Assembly (NCBI RefSeq): GCF_051020955.1
Contig: NW_027476345.1
Location: 1 to 64,000, forward strand
Direction of reading: 5' to 3'
Source: Megalopta genalis
Taxonomy: Eukaryota; Arthropoda; Insecta; Hymenoptera; Halictidae
Length of the DNA stretch: 64,000 nt
Below are positions 15,166 through 26,806 of this stretch, piece after piece. Position 1 is the stretch's first letter, and each line of letters starts with the position of its first letter. The notes below the pieces were generated by a model. It was not told where the DNA came from. It did not search any database and worked only from the letters and a program-made list of their open reading frames with translations. A program made the position numbers and the translations under genes.

Positions 15166-17947
15166 ACATGATTTAGCATCGAATTCATGCTAAACACATT
15201 ATTTAGCTTAAAATCTATGCGAAATACATGATGTACCTTCAACTGCATTCGAAACAAACGATTTGGCTTCAAATTCATTCGAAACACGTGATTTAGCTTC
15301 AAATTCATGCGTAACACGTGACTGAGATTCAAATTCATGCGAAACACGTGATTAAGCTTCGAATTCATGCGAAACACATGATTTAGCATCAAATGCATAC
15401 GAAACAAACGAGTTAGCTTCAAATTCATTCGAAACACATGAATTGGCATCAAATATATGCGAAATACATGATTTAGCTTCAAATGCATATGAAACAATCG
15501 AGTTAGCTTCAAATTCATTCGAAACACATGATTAAGCTTGATATTGATGCTAGACACATGATATAGCTTCAAATTCATGCGAATCAAACGATTTATCTTA
15601 AAATTTATGCGAAACACATGATTTAGTTTCGAATTCATGCGAAACACATGAATTATTTCCAATTCATGCGAGACATATGATATAGGTTCATATTCACGCG
15701 AAACAAACGATTTAGCTTCAAATGCATACTAAACAAACGGTTTAGCTTAAAATTCATGCGAAACACATGATTTAGCTTCGAATTCATGCGAAACAAACAA
15801 TTAATCTTAATATTCATGCGAAACACAAGATTTAGCATCGAATTCATGCGAAATACATGAATTAGCTTTAAATTCATGCGATACACATTATTTAGCTTCA
15901 AATCTATGCGAAAAACATGATTTTGCTCCAAATGCATACGAAATACATGATTTTGCTTCAAATTCATGCGAGACACATGATTTAGCATCGAATTCAAGCT
16001 AAACACATTATTTAGCTAAAAAACCAATGCGAAATACATGATGTACCTTCAACTGCATACGAAACAAACGATTTGGCTTCAAATTCATTCGAAACACGTG
16101 ATTTAGCTTCAAATTCATGCGTAAAACGTGACTGAGATTCAAATTCATGCGAAACAAATGATTAAGCTTCGAATTCATGCGAAACACATGATTTTGCTTC
16201 ATATTCATGCCAAACACATTATTTAGCTTCAAATCCATGCGAGATACATGATTTAGCTTCAAATGGATACGAAACAAACGATTTAGCTTCGAATTCATGC
16301 GAAACACGTAACTGAGCTTCAAGTTTATGCGGGACACATGATTTAGCTTCAAATGCATACGAAACAATCGAGTTAGCTTCAAATTCATGCGAAACACATG
16401 ATTCAGCTTCAAATCTATGCGTAATACATGATTTATCTTCAAATGCATTCGAAACAAACGATTTTGCTTAAAATTCATGCGTAACACATGATTTAGCTTC
16501 GAATTCGTGCGGAACACATAATTCAGCTTCAAATCTATGCGTAATACAAGATTTATCTTCAAATGCATACGAAACAAGCGATTTAGCTTCAAGTTGATTC
16601 GAAACACATGAATTAGCATCAAGTTCAAGTGAGACACAAGCTATAGTTTCATATTCATGCCAAACAAACGATTTAGCATAAGTTCATGCGAAATACATGA
16701 TTCAGCTTCAAATTAATGCGAATCGCGTGCTTTCGCTCCAAATTCATGCGAGACATATGATATAGCTTCATATTAATGCGTAATAAACGATTTAGCTTAA
16801 AATTCTGGCGACACACATGATTCAGCTTCGAATTCATGCGCAACACAATATTTAGCTTCGAATCTATGCGATATACATGATTTAGCTTCAAATGCATTCG
16901 AAACAAACGATTTAGCTTAAAATTCATGCGAAACACATGATCCAGCTTCGAATTCATGCGTAACACGTGACTCAGCTTCAAATTCATGCGAAACAAACGA
17001 TGTCACTTCAAATTCATTCGAAACACATGAATTAGATTCAAATTCACGCGAGACACATTATTTCGCTTCAAATCTATGCGATATACATGATTTACCTTCA
17101 ACTGCATACGAAACAAACGATTTAGCTCTAAATTCGTGCGAATCAAATGATTCAGCTTCGATTTCATGCAAATCGTATGAATTAGCTTCAAATTCATGCG
17201 AAATACATGACTTAACTTCAACTGCCTACGAAACAAAATATTTAGCTTCAAAGTCATTCGAAACACATGAATTAGCATCATATTCATGCTAGACACATGA
17301 TATAGATTGAAATTCATGCGAAACAAACGATTTAGCTTAAAATTCATGCGAAACACATGATTTAGCTTCGACTTCTTTCGAAACACATTATTTAGCTTCA
17401 AATCTATGCGAAATACATGATTTAAATTCAAATGCATACGAAACAAACGACTTAGCTTCAAATTCATTCGAAACACATTAATTTCCTCCAGATTCATGCG
17501 AGACACATGATTTAGTTTCAAATTCATGTGAAACACATGATTCAGCTTCGAATTCATGAGAAACACATGATTTTGCTTCAAATTCATGCTAAACATATTA
17601 TTTAGCTTCAAATTCATTCGAGACATATGATATAGGTTCATATTCACGCGAAACAAACAATTTAGCTTAAAATTCATGCGAAACGCATGTTCCAGTTTCG
17701 ATTTCATACGAAAAACAATATATAGCTTCAAATCTATGCGAAATAATGATTTAGCTTCAAATGCAAACGAAACAAACGATTTAGCTCTAAATTCGTGCGA
17801 AACTAATGATTCAGGTTCGATTTCATGCGAAACACATAATGTAGCTTCAAATCTATGCGAAATACATGATTTAGCTTCAAATGCATACGAAACAAGCGAG
17901 TAAGCTTCAAATACATTCGAAACACATGAATGAGCTTAAAATTCATG

Positions 17948-19490
17948 CTTGATCACATTCGCACATCGAAATTTATCTTCATAAATTCTAGAGAAGCATC
18001 CCCACAAGATGTTTTCAAGAAGAAGATTTCGTGATGAGAGCAGTGAGAATTGTGCTAATAATTTTGCTAACGAAAGTGACAGTAGTGACAATATATGTTC
18101 TGTTCGAAGAAAATGCATGCGATTAGATATTGATGATACTTCTGACGACGGTCAACTACCAGAGCCCTGGCTTTGGAGAGGAATAAGAAATAGTCCAAAA
18201 ATCTGAGACTATACGATGACTGCTAGCCTAAGAGAGGCAGCCTTACTCTGACTTAGGAGGAAGTAGAACAGAATTAGATATATTTAATCTAATATTTATT
18301 TGATGACATATTCTGGCAAAATATTGTAACCGAAACTAACCGGTATGCAGATCAAATACGAGAGAATCCATGCAGAACAGGAGAAATCGACGACACTTGG
18401 TTTCCTGTAGATTCTAACGAAATCAAAAGATATTCTGCATTGTCCATAATAACGGCACAGGTAAAAAAACCAAGAAAACAAATGAATTGGTCGAAGAGGG
18501 CTGTTATTGAAACGCCGATGAAATGACTTTGAAAAGATATCTGCAAATTACAAGGTGTTTGCATTTCGCAAACAATAATCTGTTTGTCAATACAGATAAA
18601 TTGAGCAAGATTAAACCTGTGATCAATTTTTTGGACAAAAACTTTAAAGAAGTATATATAATGAAAGAAGACAATGCTATTGATGAATCGCTCATGAAAT
18701 TGAAGGGGCGCTTATCTTATAGGCAATTTAACCCGTCATAAAAGGCTGACTCATCGAAATGACTACACAAGGATCCAATCGTACTCCAAAACCACATTGT
18801 ATTACAGAGTACAACAAGGGAATGAATGGAATTGATCTCCAAGACCAAATATTAGCAAGCTTTCCAGTAGTGAGGAAATACATGAAAGGAAGTAAAAAAA
18901 ATTTTTTTATCTGCTGGTCTTTTGAATTCCTACATTTTATGCAACGAAATAAATAACGGGTGGAAGCAATGTTACGTTGACTATAGGATCAACATAGCCG
19001 AATCACTATTGAAGAATATGCCAAAACCGAATTATAGAGAACGAGGACAATTATCTTCCGGAGATATGCCAGAAAGACTGCACTCGAAGCATTGGGCTCA
19101 TTTTTCAAAACATATTGACCCAGCGGCCTCAAAATTAAGGCCGTCAAAGCCTTGTAGGGTTTGCCAAAAAAATAAAAAACGTATAGAAACAACGTGGGAG
19201 TGTAAGAAGTGCAAAGTTCCCTTACATCTACCAGAATGTTTCGAATTGTATCACACTATTGCAGATTATTAATTTTGTATTACTGATTTTCGTATAAATA
19301 AACTTTTTGTAGTACTTGCATCTTCCACAATTATTGCATCAGGTTGTAATTACTTATCAAATATTTATAATTTTAAAAGGGCGCCGCCGCTAATATTTAT
19401 ATTTGGCCCGATCATCGTACTACGGGCTATGCCCGTAATATTCACTTTTGGCCCGATCAGCGTGCTACGGGCTATGCCCGTAGTTGTCGG
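17948..19490 (+). pseudogene. piggyBac-like transposase remnant, unit 1 (left end missing)
   Basis: Broken DDE transposase of the piggyBac family (DDE_Tnp_1_7), which cuts and pastes DNA at TTAA sites. The open pieces are 18009-18206 (acidic N-terminus), 18523-18741, 18759-18956 and 18922-19272, in different frames. The second piece ends in the motif DESLMKLKGRLSYRQFNPS around the first catalytic Asp. The third has EYNKGMNGIDLQDQ around the last catalytic Asp. The stretch normally between them, with the middle Asp, is missing. The last piece is the best-preserved C-terminus of the array and has the family's Cys-rich domain (CRVC, then CKKC, then C and H). A polyadenylation signal AATAAA follows at 19297-19302 and TTAA at 19491. 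It cannot encode an active enzyme. Confidence 0.85.
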
Positions 19491-20476
19491 TTAACAATTT
19501 GAGCGCCACGCTGATTTTTAAGGAAGTCCCCGCCAGGCCACGCGCGCCGCTTAAAAGCACTGAGATTGTAGAGCCAATGTTTCTTATCGCAGTAGAAGAT
19601 AGTTTACGTTAAGAACGTGATCCTTATAAGCATTCATTCAACACGTTAGACGCCAAGTCTGTTTTGTTCTCTTTACCGTTTGACCCGCTAGATAAGATTT
19701 TATCGAAATGGATTCGTGGCCGGCATTACTTTTACGACAAACCAGTTCATTGCAGTACTTGGTCCTGTGCTGACAAACATTTTCTTTAACCCTAAGCGTC
19801 AAAATGCCAGTCCGAGAGTGTGTGTGAAAGACGGTCTAAAAAACAACAACACAAACTCCAAAGAAAACCGGGAAAAGGCTCTGAAGTACGAAAATATTGT
19901 TAATTAAGTTATGATAAAAATGTAATAAAACATGGTAGAGTAATGGCCAGGAGAAAGACTAAGCGGGGTGTCACATTTTGTAATACCCGTAAATGAGATC
20001 GGTTATTATGTTTACCGTGTTTGAATGAAATCCATTAATCCTGTAATGATTCAAAATTATGTAAATTTGAAATAAATTTTCTGTAAATCCATAAAACAGT
20101 GTAAATTGTATAGTTCTATATCATGTTACACGATGTGAGCCAGTGGTGGTTGACGCGGCCAAAACGGAAAGTCTAGTGTCAGCCACCGATGGCTGACTTG
20201 GCGCTCAACGTATTAAGGGGGGATAAAAGGGACGGTTGGGTCCACCCGATGGCCTGCCATTGGCTAACTGAAACAAGATTCTAACGCAGTAGCTTCAGAT
20301 TTTTATAAAAGCAACTTGCTTCGTCTTCTACCTCTCATTTTGATCCTGTTTGCCACAAAAAATCTGCGTTGCGTCGACGAGTCTGAACAGCTAGTATAAC
20401 TAGAAGGAATTGCTATAGTGTCTTCGAAATGACAGTTTCCGTGCAACTAGAAGGAATTCTTACAGTGATTTTTACG

Positions 20477-21471
20477 ATGATTCGCTCTATTACCGATCTT
20501 GCCAAGGATTGCGCTCCTTCGAATGAGGTAATTAATTTTTGACCTTTTAATTTCGCAAGTTCGCCGTAGTTTCAGGATCATACAATTATGTTGTCCAAAT
20601 TTGTATATTGTAACTAGTTTATAAAATTGATTGCCATTTTTTATAGAATCTTAAATGACTAACGTCAGAGAATGCATTCGGATCAACAGAATTAATAACA
20701 AATTCATGAGGTCATTCAAAGAGTGATATGGTTAATAGACTCATCTAATAATTTGGAGAAAAACAAAATTAAAATACAGGCTCGATAAATTATTTAACGA
20801 CTAACTGAATTAATATATGCATTCTCATTAATATAATGCATTCTCTGTTACCGTATTTAACCAATGGATGAAATAATTTTCAAATCCATTAAATTATTCT
20901 CACAAATACAAATAAGTAATTTGGCGATCAACCGAACCAATATACAAATTTACAAAATAATATATATATATGTAATAAGAACGAAATATTCGCTTTTCGT
21001 TACAGAAATGGGGCGAATAACGAGGCGTCCGCTGCGATGGACGAAATACATGAACAGCTCGCAGTACGGTTTCTTGTAAAGAGATCGAAAAGCTACACGA
21101 TCGGCAAACACCCGTCGTCAAGAAGTCAGAGACAATCGAGTAGGGTTGCGAGGACTGCTGCGAGGACGATTGCGAGTTCCATTCCAAGTTTGTCTGCCAG
21201 TTCGATTGCCAGATTGATTTCGAGTCCAATTGCGAATTCGATTGCGAGTTCGAGTTCGACTGTAAGTTCGACTGCAGGTCCATCTTCGAATTCGACCGCA
21301 CAAGAATCTCTGCAATATTTACGCTTGGCGCCAAGAACAGGGCACAGAACCCTAGCGGAACCGCAGTTCAAGGAACCGCTAACTTACCAATGTTATTATT
21401 GCCCGAAATACTTTCTGCATAAAATGGTCTATAGACAGCACGCAATTTGCCATATTCGGAAGCTCCACTGA
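20477..21471 (+). pseudogene. C2H2 zinc-finger gene, unit 1 copy (frame broken at the splice junction)
   Basis: Same layout as the other copies: exon 1 at 20477-20527, donor GAG|GTAATT, intron 20528-21005, exon 2 from 21006. The eight bases AGATCGAG that begin exon 2 elsewhere are missing, so normal splicing reads into a TAA four codons later. The 144-codon exon 2 frame from its internal ATG (21037) to 21471 is still fully open, with the intact zinc finger. This copy alone has an in-frame upstream ATG at 20429, which would add 16 residues. A product from the internal ATG, or from another acceptor, cannot be excluded. Confidence 0.6.
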
Positions 21472-21806
21472 TATACGAAATACAAGAAGGGATTCAAATC
21501 GATAATAGAAAAGAGGAGACACGAATTTTTTTCGATCGCGTCGCATAAAACAATCGGCACTTTTCAGGGCCATACATATTAACCCCGGAAAGTACGTCCA
21601 TAAATATTATTGATAAGTGATCAGTGTTTAGTGACCATGTAGTGAAAGTAAACGTTGAAATTGCCTGCCCGGAGACATTCTTCTCTTCGTCACCGTCGGC
21701 TACAGATCAGCTGCGCAGTTCATCAAAAATTGTACGAGGTCAATGCACTATCCTCCTGCACCCATTTCCGTGCATGAAGTGGATTTACAACTAAATGGGT
21801 GAGTTT

Positions 21807-22705
21807 TTTATTAATTATATTCTTCATATACAAATTACATACGCCTTTTAACGTGAATATTTATCATTAAATTAGCTTTGCGAATCATTCGTTGAACTGT
21901 GTTCGGAAACGGTATTATTTAAATTAAAATATCATTTACGTACCTTGTTAAACTTCACTGTACACCTTGCTTAAAAATTTCGTATCTTACACACGAGGTG
22001 TCATGCACACTAGAAAATTAAAACGGCCGTCACGGTTAAATTACTTATTATTTCGAATTCGAAAAATTAGTAAATATTCTTCAGACATTCTGAAGTAAGG
22101 ATAAATAGCGTTCTTCTTAAAATTATCACTGTAATGTAATAAAATTAAATTCGGAAGTTCACGCACCGTGACTTGTTCATTGATGCGAAAGCAGCACTTC
22201 ACCTCTCATTGGTCAGTGTTTATCGTTAATAACTCGTAAACAAAGCCGCGGATTGTATTTTCGCAAAGGAAAAAGTTACTTCAAATGACCTTAGCTATCC
22301 CTCATTTTCTGCTGTTAAAATAATTGTGGAACGCCCTGTACATATATATATAATGGAAATTACTTTCCTTAGACATCAAATTATAAAAACATATCAATCG
22401 TAATCAAATAAAGTTTTCATTTAATCTCAAAACAAAACATATTTCAATGCTTTCTATAAATACTATAGAAATTGCAAGAGTATCAACTTCAGTTTTTTAA
22501 AATAGAACTTCTTTATTCGTCTCCTAATACTTGCCATCGATGAAAAATATGTTTATTTTGCAAAAAAATCTACTATTCCAATGTAATGTGAGATGTTGCA
22601 TTGAAAATGAACTTCACGCGTTCAGTCTGCAGGGGAAATTGTGAAAGCGGCTACCTGATTGGGTTTGCGGAAATATGTCTAGTCTCAGCCCCTGACTTTT
22701 GCTGC
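21807..22705. other. AT-rich spacer between exon-like stretch and piggyBac element
   Basis: No gene seen. The stretch is AT-rich. It contains the phrase GTGGAACGCCCTGTA followed by a short TA run near 22,330-22,350, reminiscent of the ends of insect DNA transposons but without a visible partner. Equivalent spacers occur in the other units (for example 26807-27716 and 57,000-57,898); TA run length varies among them. Confidence 0.6.
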
Positions 22706-22709
22706 TTAA

Positions 22710-24492
22710 CCTCTTAAATCTGCGATTTGCGTTCGAGAATTTCGGGCCGGAAACGTAAACAAGCTCGCGCAGCCTTCGAGCCATTCGCACGACTTGTACA
22801 ATACGCTGATCGGGCCAATCGTAAATATTACGGGCATCGCTCGTGGTACGACGGTCGCGGTTGGTAATTTGCCCCATCACAAATAGCACAGACAAGGTTC
22901 GTGATGCGTTCTTATTATCTCTTCGTATCGTGATCAGTTTCAAGTTATTCTTGATCACATTCGCACATCGAAATTTATCTTCATAAATTCTAGAGAAGCA
23001 TCCCCACAAGATGTTTTCAAGAAAAAGATTTCGTGATGAGAGCAGTGAGATTTGTGCTAATAATTTTGCTAACGAAAGTGACAGTAGTGACAATATATGT
23101 TCTGTTCGAAGAAAATGCATGCGATTAGATATTGATGATACTTCTGACGACGATCAACTACCAGAGCCCTGGCTTTGGAGAGGAATAAGAAATAGTCCAA
23201 AAATCTGAGACTATACGATGACTGCTAGCCTAAGAGAGGCAGCCTTACTCTGACTTAGGAGGAAGTAGAAGAGAATTAGATATATTTAATCTAATATTTA
23301 TTTGATGACATATTCTGGCAAAATATTGTAACCGAAACTAACCGATATGCAGATCAAATACGAGAGAATCCATGCACAACAGGAGAAATCGACGACACTT
23401 GGTTTCCTGTAGATTCCAACGAAATCAAAAGATATTCTGCATTGTCCATAATAACGGCGCAGGTAAAAAAACCAAGAAAACAAATGAATTGGTCGAAGAG
23501 GGCTGTTATTGAAACGCCGATGAAATGCCTCTGAAAAGATATCTGCAAATTACAAGGTGTTTGCATTTCGCAAACAATAATCTGTTTGTCAATACAGATA
23601 AATTGAGCAAGATTAAACCTGTGATCAATTATTTGAACAGAAACTTTAAAGAAGTATATATAATGAAAGAAGACAATGCTATTGATGAATCGCTCATGAA
23701 ATTGAAGGGGCGCTTATCTTATAGGCAATTTAACCCGTCATAAAAGGCTGACTCATCGAAATGACTACACAAGGATCCAATCGTACTCCAAAACCACATT
23801 GTATTACAGAGTACAACAAGGGAATGAATGGAATTGATCTCCAAGACCAAATATTAGCAAGCTTTCCAGTAGTGAGGAAATACATGAAAGGAAGTAAAAA
23901 AAATTTTTTTATCTGATGGTCTTTTGAATTCCTACATTTTATGCAACGAAATAAATAACGGGTGGAAGCAATGTTACGTTGACTATAGGATCAACATAGC
24001 CGAATCACTATTGAAGAATATGCCAAAACCGAATTATAGAGAATGAGGACAATTATCTCCCGGAGATATGCCAGAAAGACTGCACTCGAAGCATTGGGCT
24101 CATTTTTCAAAACATATTGACGCAGCAGCATCAAAATTAAGGCCGTCAAAGCCTTGTAGGGTTTGCCAAAAAAATAAAAAACGTATAGAAACAACGTGGG
24201 AGTGTAAGAAGTGCAAAGTTCCCTTACATCTACCAGAATGTTTTGAATTGTATCACACTATTGCAGATTATTAATTTTGTATTACTGATTTTCGTATAAA
24301 TAAACTTTTTGTAGTACTTGCATCTACCACAATTATTGCATCAGGTTGTAATTACTTATCAAATATTTATAATTTTAAAAGGGCGCCGCCGCTAATATTT
24401 ATATTTGGCCCGATTATCGTACTACGGGCTATGCCCGTAACATTCACTTTTGGCCCGATCAGCGTACTACGGGCTATGCCCGTAGTTGTCGG
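22710..24492 (+). pseudogene. piggyBac-like element remnant, unit 2
   Basis: Complete element by its flanks: TTAA at 22706-22709 followed by CC, and GG followed by TTAA at 24493-24496. A 15-bp subterminal inverted repeat, ACGCTGATCGGGCCA, lies at 22803-22817, with its reverse complement at 24451-24465. The right end has a 44-bp tandem repeat (TTGGCC at 24405 and 24449), each copy holding the hairpin CTACGGGC-TAT-GCCCGTAG or a one-base variant. Transposase pieces lie at 23011-23208, 23525-23743 and 24068-24274. A stop (TGC to TGA, near 23,913) breaks the piece holding the last catalytic Asp, and CGA to TGA near 24,044 breaks the C-terminal piece. Confidence 0.8.
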
Positions 24493-24717
24493 TTAACAAT
24501 TTGAGCGCCACGCTGATTTTTAAGGAAGTCCCCGCCAGGCCACGCGCGCCGCTTAAAAGCGCTGAGATTCTAGAGCCAATGTTTCTTATCGCAGTAGAAG
24601 ATAGTTTACGTTAGGTACGTGATCCTTATAAGCATTCATTCAACACGTTAGACGCCAAGTCTGTTTTGTTCTCTTTACCGGTTGACCCGCTAGATAAGAT
24701 TTTATCGAAATGGATTC

Positions 24718-24927
24718 GTGGCCGGCATTACTTTTACGGCAAACCAGTTCATTGCAGTACTTGCTCCTGTGCAGACAAAAATTTTCTTTAACCCTAAGCG
24801 TCAAAATGCCAGTCCGAGAGTGTATGTGAAAGACGGTCTAAAAAACAACAACACAAACTCCAAAGAAAACCGGGAAAAGGCTCTGAAGTACGAAAATACT
24901 GTTAATTATGTTATGATAAAAATGTAA
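24718..24927 (+). pseudogene. small unrecognised ORF remnant, one per unit
   Basis: A 69-codon open stretch without an ATG start, between the piggyBac end and the zinc-finger promoter. The overlapping frame, open up to about 24,794, has a spacing of F, P, W and two Cys (FDPLDKI, KWIRG, CSTWSC) faintly like the start of a THAP DNA-binding domain, but key Cys and His positions are not convincing. Equivalent stretches begin near 19,716 in unit 1 and in every later unit. In units 3-8 a TAG (GCTCTGTAGTACG) shortens it. I do not assign a function. Confidence 0.2.
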
Positions 24928-25478
24928 CAAAACATGGTAGAGTAATGGCCAGGAGAAAGACTAAGCGAGGTGTCACATTTTGTAATACCCGTAAAGGAGA
25001 TCGGTTATTATGTTTACCGTGTTTGAATGAAATCCATTAATCCTGTAATGAGTCAAAATTATGTAAATTTGAAATAATTTTTCTGTAAATCCATAAAACA
25101 GTGTAAATTTTATAGTTCTATATCATGTTACACGATGTCAGCCAGTGGTGGTTGACGCGGCCTAAACGGAAAGTCAAGTGTCAGCCACCGATGTCTGACG
25201 TGGCGCTCAATGTATTAAGGGGGGATAAAAGGGACGGTTGGGTCCACCGGATGGCCTGCCATTGGCTAACTGAAACGAGATTCTAACGCAGTAGCTTCAG
25301 ATTTTTATAAAAGCAACTTGCTTCGTCTTCTACCTCTCATTTTGATCCTGCTTGCCACAGAAAATCTGCGTTGCGTCGACGAGTCTGAACAGCTAGTATA
25401 GCTAGAAGGAATTGCTATAGTGTCTTCGAAGTGACAGTTTCCGTGCAACTAGAAGGAATTCTTACAGTGATTTTTACG

Positions 25479-26479
25479 ATGATTCGCTCTATTACCGATC
25501 TTGCCAAGGATTGCGCTCCTTCGAATGAGGTAATTAATTTTTGACCTTTTAATTTCGCAAGTTCGCCGTAGTTTCAGGATCATACAATTATGTTGTCCAA
25601 ATTTGTATATTGTAACTAGTTTATAAAATTGATTGCCATTTTTTATAGAATCTTAAATGACTAACGTCAGAGAATGCATTCGGATCAACAGAATTAATAA
25701 CAAATTCATGAAGTCATTCAAAGAGTGATATGGTTAATAGACTCATCTAATAATTTGGAGATAAACAAAATTAAAATACAGGCTCGATAAATTATTTAAC
25801 GACTAACTGAATTAATATATGCATTCTCATTAATATAATGCATTCTCTGTTACCGTATTTAACCAATAGATGAAATAATTTTCAAATCCATTAAATTATT
25901 CTCACAAATACAATTAAGTAATTTGGCGATCAACCGAACCAATATACAAATTTACAAAATAATATATATATGTAATAAGAACGAAATATTCGCTTTTCGT
26001 TACAGAGATCGAGAAATGGAGCGAATAACGAGGCGTCCGCTGCGATGGACGAAATACATGAACAGCTCGCAGTACGGTTTCTTGTAAAGAGATCGAAAAG
26101 CTACACGATCGGCAAACACCCGTCGTCAAGAAGACAGAGACAATCGAGTAGGGTTGCGAGGACTGCTGCGAGGACGATTGCGAGTTCCATTCCAAGTTTG
26201 TCTGCCAGTTCGATTGCCAGATTGATTTCGAGTCCAATTGCGAATTCGATTGCGAGTTCGAGTTCGACTGTAAGTTCGACTGCGAGTCCATCTTCGAATT
26301 CGACCGCACAAGAATCTCTGCAATATTTACGCTTGGCGCCAAGAACAGGGCACAGAACCCTAGCGGAACCGCATTTCAAGGAACCGGTAACTTACCAATG
26401 TTATTATTGCCCGAAATACTTTCTGCATAAAATGGTCTATAGACAGCACGCAATTTGCCATATTCGGAAGCTCCACTGA
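25479..26479 (+). CDS. predicted single C2H2 zinc-finger protein, unit 2 copy
   Basis: Two-exon model. Exon 1 at 25479-25529 has 17 codons, ending GAG before GTAATT. The intron 25530-26005 ends TTTTCGTTACAG. Exon 2 at 26006-26479 has 157 codons plus stop and continues in frame (phase 0), giving 174 residues. Residues 51-115 or so are Ser/Ala/Ile/Arg-rich and come from a degenerate 12-bp repeat close to ATTGCGAGTTCG. The C-terminus is one zinc finger with canonical spacing, C-x2-C-x3-F-x5-Y-x2-H-x3-H (C149, C152, F156, H165, H169), which normally binds zinc and contacts DNA, RNA or protein. This copy has His for Gln and Val for Leu just before the finger. No recognised orthologue; a nuclear role is inference. 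Confidence 0.55.
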
Positions 26480-26666
26480 TATACGAAATACAGGAAGGGA
26501 TTCAAATCGATAATAGAAAAGAGGAGACACGAATTTTTTTCGATCGCGTCGCATAAAACAATCGGCTCTTTTCAGGGCCATACATATTAACCCCGGAAAG
26601 TACGTCCATAAATATTATTGATAAGTGATCAGTGTTTAGTGACCATGTAGTGAAAGTAAACGTTGA

Positions 26667-26806
26667 AATTGCCTGCCCGGAGACATTCTTCTCTTCGTCA
26701 CCGTCGGCTACAGATCAGCTGCGCAGTTCATCAAAAATTGTACGAGGTCAATGCACTATCCTCCTGCACCCATTTCCGTGCATGAAGTGGATTTACAACT
26801 AAATGG
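26667..26806 (+). other. exon-like open stretch ending in a strong splice donor
   Basis: From 26667 to 26806 one frame stays open after an in-frame TGA. It contains an ATG at 26751 (MHYPPAPISVHEVDLQLN) and ends AATGG|GTGAGT, a near-consensus 5' splice site. A possible acceptor, CTCTTTTCAG, lies upstream near 26,574. I cannot identify the downstream exon; the splice could even reach into the next unit. The ATG of the equivalents is at 21743, 31762, 41886, 46902, 51914, 56930 and 61946. It may be the start of a second gene or an alternative exon of the zinc-finger gene. Confidence 0.3.

Larger units (their letters stand above)
1..17947. repeat. 30-bp satellite array, about 600 units
   Basis: The whole stretch is head-to-tail copies of a 30-bp unit. 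One common type ends in GAATTCATGCG (EcoRI site), and another ends in AAATGCATACG (NsiI site). Many units carry CACATG or the palindrome CACGTG near their start. Because 30 is a multiple of three, open frames persist. On the minus strand one frame reads 10-residue repeats close to RMNLKLNHVF and another close to HEFEAKSCVS. On the plus strand a frame close to THDLASNSCE is open. Units diverge more toward the right edge (from about 15.6 kb). The array continues past the left edge of the window. I see no other gene or mobile element in it. Confidence 0.97.
17948..22949 (+). repeat. macrosatellite unit 1 (array edge)
   Basis: The most diverged unit, joined directly to the 30-bp satellite. It lacks the left part of the piggyBac element because the array begins inside it. 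Private changes include an 8-bp loss just after the zinc-finger splice acceptor and an ATG in place of GTG at 20,429. Confidence 0.95.

Noticed and set aside
341..17731. Many minus-strand ORFs of 60-478 codons with 10-residue repeats
   Set aside because: They follow from a 30-bp period free of stops in that frame; two other frames are open as well, and frames break at every 29-bp unit. No promoter, splice or domain evidence supports a gene.
17676..17903. Plus-strand ORF with ETNDLALNSCE-type repeats
   Set aside because: It is the third open frame of the 30-bp satellite, not a separate gene.
1..17947. CRISPR-like array because of regular 30-bp repeats
   Set aside because: Units are contiguous with no unique spacers, and the context is eukaryotic.
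20864..21079. 71-codon plus-strand ORF in unit 1
   Set aside because: It lies across the predicted intron and acceptor and is absent as such from other units.
22614..23120. 168-codon minus-strand ORF, repeated in several units
   Set aside because: It is antisense to the left end and N-terminus of the piggyBac element and has no recognisable domain; its identity between units only reflects unit identity.
25914..26379. Minus-strand ORFs of 65-142 codons over the zinc-finger exon
   Set aside because: Shadows created by the degenerate 12-bp repeat, which is open on both strands; the plus strand has the splice sites and the zinc finger.
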